Shown: one piece after another, positions 7,261 through 10,133 of the stretch
Position numbering within the stretch: the first letter of the stretch is position 1
Layout of the letters: the number at the start of each line of letters is the position of its first letter
DNA from: an uncultured bacterium
Lineage (GTDB): Bacteria; Planctomycetota; Phycisphaerae; Phycisphaerales; SM1A02
Direction of reading: 5' to 3'
DNA length: 10,133 nt
Assembly (NCBI GenBank): GCA_903938205.1
Contig: CAJACJ010000213.1
Location: 1 to 10,133, forward strand
Notes under the pieces: model-generated
Told to the model about the DNA's origin: nothing
Databases searched by the model: none
What the model saw: the letters and a program-made list of their open reading frames with translations, nothing else
Program-made: the position numbers and the translations under genes

Positions 7261-7905
7261 TTGGTTACCATGACCCCAATGCTTTCCCTTGTATTTCTTT
7301 TCATGGTTGCACTTGATGATGCAACCGCAACCGCTCAGCAAACTCCGGCTCCGAAGCCTCCAGCCGCCCGCAGTCGCGCCGCCGATCAATGGGAACTTGA
7401 TTATCAAGTTGGGCCACTGCGCTTGTACAAAGATGGCGAATCGGGCGAGGCATTTTGGTACGCCACATACACCATTGTCAATCGAACTGGTCGCGATCGA
7501 AACATCGCGCCACAGTGGACCATTCTTGACGAGGAGGGTCGCCTCTTCAACGCGGGCGAGGGAGTTTCTCGGCGCGTTCAGCGAGCGGTGCAAGCGCTGT
7601 TGGCGAATCCACTGCATGAAGATCAATCGGCCGTCATTGGCGACATCATGACTGGCGAGGAAAATGCCAAGAGCGGTTTTGCAATTTGGAAAGTTGGTCC
7701 TGAAGTGCGGCGCTTTTCGATTTTGGTCTCAGGTCTTTCCAACAGTAAAAAAGTGTCCGACGATCCTGCCACCAAGAAGCCGATTGTTTTGAAGAAGACG
7801 CGCAGGATTGATTATCAAATGGCCACCGACCGAGCCACGCTTATCGGCGAAGTGCCCATGGTGCCTTCCGGTGCGGAGCAGAATCCACGTTGGATCATGC
7901 GGTAA
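7261..7905 (+). CDS. Small exported protein of unknown function
   Basis: Up to 214 residues, with a short signal peptide 'MLSLVFLFMVALDDATATAQ' followed by a Pro/Ala-rich linker. The mature part starts near 'QWELDYQVGPLRLYKDG' and contains 'FWYATYTIVNRTGRDRNIAPQWTILDEEG', then 'GEENAKSGFAIWKVGPEVRRFSILVSGLS'. This alternating beta-strand pattern suggests an immunoglobulin- or DUF-like beta fold. It resembles uncharacterised secreted proteins I recall from planctomycetes ('YxVxNxTGxD', 'GxAIW'), but no function is known to me. Possible starts are TTG 7261, ATG 7270 and ATG 7279. AAGG about 11 bases before TTG slightly favours the first, while the signal peptide would fit any. It starts 38 bases from the divergent GNAT gene. 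No terminator is visible between it and rpmA. Confidence 0.72.
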   Translation: MVTMTPMLSLVFLFMVALDDATATAQQTPAPKPPAARSRAADQWELDYQVGPLRLYKDGESGEAFWYATYTIVNRTGRDRNIAPQWTILDEEGRLFNAGEGVSRRVQRAVQALLANPLHEDQSAVIGDIMTGEENAKSGFAIWKVGPEVRRFSILVSGLSNSKKVSDDPATKKPIVLKKTRRIDYQMATDRATLIGEVPMVPSGAEQNPRWIMR

Positions 7906-7956
7906 GTAAAATGTGCGTGTTTTGAAGGCACTTTGAGCCGCGCGGGGCATGATGGC

Positions 7957-7985
7957 TTGGGTGCATTTCATGGCTTGCATAAAAT
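7957..7985 (+). promoter_or_regulatory. Putative sigma-70-like promoter of rpmA
   Basis: TTGGGT (7957-7962) and TAAAAT (7980-7985) are separated by exactly 17 bases. The -10 element differs from TATAAT at one position and the -35 shares the TTG. Transcription would begin near 7992, giving a leader of about 80 bases before rpmA. This is a pattern match only. Confidence 0.4.
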
Positions 7986-8000
7986 GGGCAATGGGGCTTT

Positions 8001-8047
8001 GCGAAATCCAAGAATTTCGCTAAACTGCCCGACCCAGAATTTCTGGG
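8001..8047 (+). promoter_or_regulatory. Two-hairpin structured leader of rpmA
   Basis: Two perfect inverted repeats lie between the putative promoter and the rpmA start. GCGAAAT/ATTTCGC at 8001-8020 has a 7-bp stem and 6-base loop. CCCAGAA-T-TTCTGGG at 8033-8047 is a 15-base near-palindrome. The first could additionally be enclosed by GGGCA (7986-7990) and TGCCC (8026-8030) if transcription starts early enough. No T tract follows, so termination is unlikely. A regulatory RNA structure or an operator is possible. The GAAGGA ribosome binding site (8057-8062) follows, 8 bases before ATG. Confidence 0.35.
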
Positions 8048-8070
8048 AACGCATTTGAAGGAACCAAACT

Positions 8071-8313
8071 ATGGCACACAAAAAAGGTCAAGGCTCAACT
8101 GAAAACGGTCGCGACTCCAACGCGCAACACTTGGGCATTAAACTTTACGGCGGTCAAGCTGCTCGAACTGGTTGCATTATTCTGCATCAGCGCGGCACGA
8201 AGTGGAAGCCAGGCAAGAATGCATTCCGAGCCAAGGACGACGCCATCATGGCGGGTGCCGATGGCAAGGTTGCTTTTCGCGGACGCTTTGTCGACATTCT
8301 TCCGTCAAACTAA
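8071..8313 (+). CDS. rpmA: 50S ribosomal protein bL27
   Basis: bL27 sits at the peptidyl-transferase centre of the large ribosomal subunit, with its N-terminal tail reaching the tRNA 3' ends. The 80-residue product begins 'MAHKKGQGSTENGRDSNAQHLG', followed by 'YGGQAARTGCIILHQRGTKWKPG', an unmistakable bL27. The start directly encodes AHKKG, so there is no cleavable N-terminal extension of the Firmicutes type. The usual 'GxDHTLFAxxDG' block is altered to 'AKDDAIMAGADGKVAF', and a short 'RFVDILPSN' tail replaces the longer end of the E. coli protein. A strong GAAGGA ribosome binding site lies 8 bases upstream. rplU (bL21), the common upstream partner, is absent here. obgE follows 86 bases downstream, the widely conserved rpmA-obgE pairing. 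Confidence 0.97.
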   Translation: MAHKKGQGSTENGRDSNAQHLGIKLYGGQAARTGCIILHQRGTKWKPGKNAFRAKDDAIMAGADGKVAFRGRFVDILPSN

Positions 8314-8333
8314 ATTTCACACACTGCGGTTGT

Positions 8334-8361
8334 TCCAACACATGTGGTCCAACACATTTGG
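8334..8361 (+). repeat. Tandem 14-mer repeat in rpmA-obgE gap
   Basis: TCCAACACATGTGG (8334-8347) is followed at once by TCCAACACATTTGG (8348-8361). The copies differ at one base of 14. The first contains the 8-base palindrome CACATGTG. The spacing is close to, though not exactly, one and a half helical turns. It could be a recognition site or simply a local duplication. Confidence 0.5.
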
Positions 8362-8373
8362 TTCACCGCGATT

Positions 8374-8386
8374 GACCCTTAGGGTC
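8374..8386. promoter_or_regulatory. 13-base palindrome just upstream of obgE
   Basis: GACCCT-T-AGGGTC is a perfect 6-bp inverted repeat with a single central base, ending 13 bases before the obgE ATG at the place where an SD site would lie. No strong SD is visible. It may be an operator or an mRNA structure that influences obgE translation. Its role is inferred from position only. Confidence 0.3.
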
Positions 8387-8399
8387 GGATAGATGAAAC

Positions 8400-9434
8400 A
8401 TGCTTGTTGATCGTGCGCAAATCATGGTGCGATCTGGCAAGGGCGGCAATGGCGCAAGCCACATGCGCCACGAGAAATCCAATCCCAAAGCGGGTCCCGA
8501 CGGCGGTGACGGCGGCGACGGCGGAACCGTGACAATCGTGACCGACGCGCACTTGGACACACTGCTTGCGTTTCGCTATCAACGACATTTTTTCGCGACC
8601 GATGGTGAGAAGGGGCTTTCCAAAAGTTGCCACGGCTCCAACGGTCAATCAGTGATTGTGCGAGTGCCTTGTGGAACCTTGGTGTTTGACGACACGACCG
8701 GCGAGTTGTTGTGCGACATGGTGTTGCCTGATCAAGAATTAGTTGTGGCCAAAGGTGGCAAGGGCGGGCTTGGCAACGAGAATTTTAAAACCAGCACGCA
8801 TCAATCGCCGACGGAGTTCACGCCTGGAGAACCCGCCATTGAGCGCATGTTGCGCTTTGAATTGAAACTGATCGCCGATGTTGGGTTGGTTGGTTTGCCC
8901 AACGCCGGCAAAAGCACAATGCTTTGCGCGTTAACGCGCGCTGAGGCCAAGATTGGCGCCTATCCATTCACCACGCTTTCGCCGCAGTTGGGCATTGCGG
9001 AATTGCCGGGCGATCGACGTCTTGTATTCGCGGATTTGCCTGGTTTGATCGAAGGTGCTTCCGAAGGCGCTGGCTTGGGATACGAATTTCTGCGCCACAT
9101 TGAGCGCACGCGCGTCATCTTGCATTTGGTGGACATGGTTCCCGATGATGGTTCTGATCCGATCGCGAATGTGGAGTTGATCCGCAATGAGCTCGCGGTG
9201 TTCAGCGCTGAACTTGGTTCAAAGCCCGAGTTGTTGGTGTTGAACAAAGTGGATTTAATTCCGGAAGCCGAGCGCGCAAAGAAAGTCATGAAAATGTGCA
9301 ACGCGTTGCGTGTGCCCGCGGCGCGGCGCGTGGTGGTCAGCGGCGCTACCGGCGAAGGCTTGCGCGACATGCTTGAGGCGTGTTGGAAATTGGCGGAGCA
9401 TGATGTCGCCGCTCCGTGGCGCGCGATTTCTTAA
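8400..9434 (+). CDS. obgE: Obg/CgtA GTPase (ribosome assembly)
   Basis: Obg is an essential GTPase that binds the 50S subunit and links its maturation to the stringent response. The 344-residue product has the glycine-rich Obg fold at 1-157, with 'RSGKGGNGASHMRHEK', 'GPDGGDGGDGG' and 'GGKGGLGNENFKTSTHQSP'. The G domain follows with G1 GLPNAGKS (165-172), switch I 'YPFTTLSPQLG' (188-198), G3 DLPG (212-215) in the Obg-type 'DLPGLIEGASEGAGLG', G4 NKVD (282-285) and G5 SGA (314-316). It ends just after the G domain, so the C-terminal OCT domain of some Obg proteins is absent, and it is shorter than the 390-residue E. coli protein. ATG 8400 gives the conserved 'MLVDRAQIMV' start. It lies 86 bases after rpmA and is probably co-transcribed with it. 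Confidence 0.97.
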   Translation: MLVDRAQIMVRSGKGGNGASHMRHEKSNPKAGPDGGDGGDGGTVTIVTDAHLDTLLAFRYQRHFFATDGEKGLSKSCHGSNGQSVIVRVPCGTLVFDDTTGELLCDMVLPDQELVVAKGGKGGLGNENFKTSTHQSPTEFTPGEPAIERMLRFELKLIADVGLVGLPNAGKSTMLCALTRAEAKIGAYPFTTLSPQLGIAELPGDRRLVFADLPGLIEGASEGAGLGYEFLRHIERTRVILHLVDMVPDDGSDPIANVELIRNELAVFSAELGSKPELLVLNKVDLIPEAERAKKVMKMCNALRVPAARRVVVSGATGEGLRDMLEACWKLAEHDVAAPWRAIS

Positions 9435-9445
9435 ATTGAAATGTA

Positions 9446-9496
9446 GTTTCTGGGGGCGAACAGAAACGCGATCAACAGCGCGATGAGTTTTTTTTT
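9446..9496 (+). terminator. Putative terminator after obgE
   Basis: A perfect 7-bp stem GTTTCTG/CAGAAAC (9446-9452 and 9461-9467) with an 8-base G-rich loop lies 11 bases after the obgE stop, and a run of nine T follows at 9488-9496. About 20 bases separate stem and T run, so this is not a textbook intrinsic terminator. A small CGCG-containing stem in between could bridge the gap. The position after obgE and before a convergent gene supports the call. Confidence 0.45.
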
Positions 9497-9573
9497 AATG
9501 TGCAAGCGGTTTGAATCACTGGCGTGCGAATCAATCGCGCTTTTTGGGGCGCCGTGACATTGAGTGTTGTCAA

Positions 9574-10133
9574 TTAATCGCCGTATTTTTGGCGCAATCG
9601 GCCTGAAAGCCGAAGCAGCAGTTGCACGCGCTCGAATTCATTCAGCCACTCTTGCAGGGTTTCCGCGCCTTCATCAGCAGGAAGCGCAACTCCCGGCACG
9701 GGACAAGAGAAACCAAGTTGCTTGCGCGCGATGGAGCGGTAGCGGCTCAATGTGCGATCGCCAAGCATGGAAACAAATTCAAAGTCTTCGGCCATCCAAA
9801 CCACCACTGGAACACGCGCGCCGCCGCACACTTTGGTGTGCTCAGTAAAATCCGGACGCGCGTCGCGATCGATCCAGCGCAAATCAATCTGTGGACATGC
9901 TTTGGCAATGGCTTGCAGCATTGGACCTTGCTGCGCGCAGTCGCCGCACCACACGCCGCTCACAACAATCACAGGCATGTGGCGCACAAAAGATTTCAGA
10001 AGTGTTTCTTGCTCGCTGGTCAGCCGCACACTTTTTTCCACGCTGCGCCACGCGCCGGCGCGGCCGGGATCGCTTTCTAAATAGCGGTCGTAGGGCAGTG
10101 ACTGTTCAAATGCGCTTTGCAGAAGGGTTGCGT
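9574..10133 (-). CDS. Thioredoxin-like protein with WCGDC motif (5' end outside window)
   Basis: A thioredoxin-fold protein, probably a thiol-disulfide reductase. The frame is open to the window edge. GTG 10041 could be a start, but the 30 codons upstream ('FEQSLPYDRYLESD...GAWRSVEKSV') read naturally into it and look coding, so the gene is treated as 5'-truncated here. Counting from the first visible codon, the redox motif W-C-G-D-C is at 61-65, preceded by 'MPVIVVSG'. The cis-proline loop 'ARVPVVVW' has Pro 108. WCGDC in place of the classical WCGPC is the form seen in Thioredoxin_9-type proteins. Further family-like text is 'QIDLRWIDRDARPDF'. No signal peptide is visible in the part present. 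The C-terminus is helical and Arg/Leu-rich. It faces obgE, with a 139-base gap between them. Confidence 0.85.
   Translation of the reverse strand, partial: ATLLQSAFEQSLPYDRYLESDPGRAGAWRSVEKSVRLTSEQETLLKSFVRHMPVIVVSGVWCGDCAQQGPMLQAIAKACPQIDLRWIDRDARPDFTEHTKVCGGARVPVVVWMAEDFEFVSMLGDRTLSRYRSIARKQLGFSCPVPGVALPADEGAETLQEWLNEFERVQLLLRLSGRLRQKYGD

Noticed and set aside
1..10133. CRISPR array, tRNA/rRNA, insertion sequence, phage or toxin-antitoxin signatures
   Set aside because: I looked on both strands and found no regularly spaced repeats, cloverleaf-like sequences, transposase motifs or terminal inverted repeats with target duplications.

Overview
The window looks like a piece of a bacterial chromosome carrying housekeeping genes, not a mobile or accessory island. 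It has moderate GC, tight spacing, several GTG/TTG starts and many genes without a strong Shine-Dalgarno (SD) site. I see no transposase, integrase, phage gene, CRISPR array, tRNA or rRNA. The lineage is probably Planctomycetota, perhaps Phycisphaerae-like. That is an inference from recalled family resemblance: the two-part GNAT protein with its 'DCP' segment, the secreted 'YTIVNRTGRD' protein, the N-terminally extended WCGDC thioredoxin-like protein and the divergent DnaA domain IV. It rests on no search.

Left part (2-2813): the 3' end of dapF runs directly into an M20 metallopeptidase of the carboxypeptidase G2 type (TAA and ATG abut). Facing it is a DegT/DnrJ/EryC1/StrS-family protein that appears to have lost the PLP-binding lysine, the PLP-ring aspartate and the phosphate-contacting asparagine, so it may be a pseudoenzyme or a re-purposed enzyme.

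Middle (2876-7222), all on the minus strand: an exported alpha-helical (HEAT-like) protein of unknown role, then dnaA, a 354-base gap, and a two-part GNAT acetyltransferase. A cluster of DnaA-box-like 9-mers (6263-6307) lies at the far end of the gap and runs over the stop codon of the GNAT gene. It is a candidate oriC or a DnaA autoregulatory site.

Right part (7261-10133): a small exported protein of unknown function, then rpmA (bL27) with a likely promoter and a hairpin-bearing leader but without rplU in front of it, then obgE/cgtA. The rpmA-obgE gap holds a tandem 14-mer and a palindrome. A hairpin and T9 tract follow obgE. On the minus strand is a thioredoxin-like protein whose 5' end lies beyond the window.

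The genes cover lysine/peptidoglycan precursor synthesis (dapF), replication initiation (dnaA), and ribosome structure and assembly (rpmA, obgE). The best leads are the active-site-less DegT protein, the DnaA-box cluster, and the structured DNA around rpmA and obgE.
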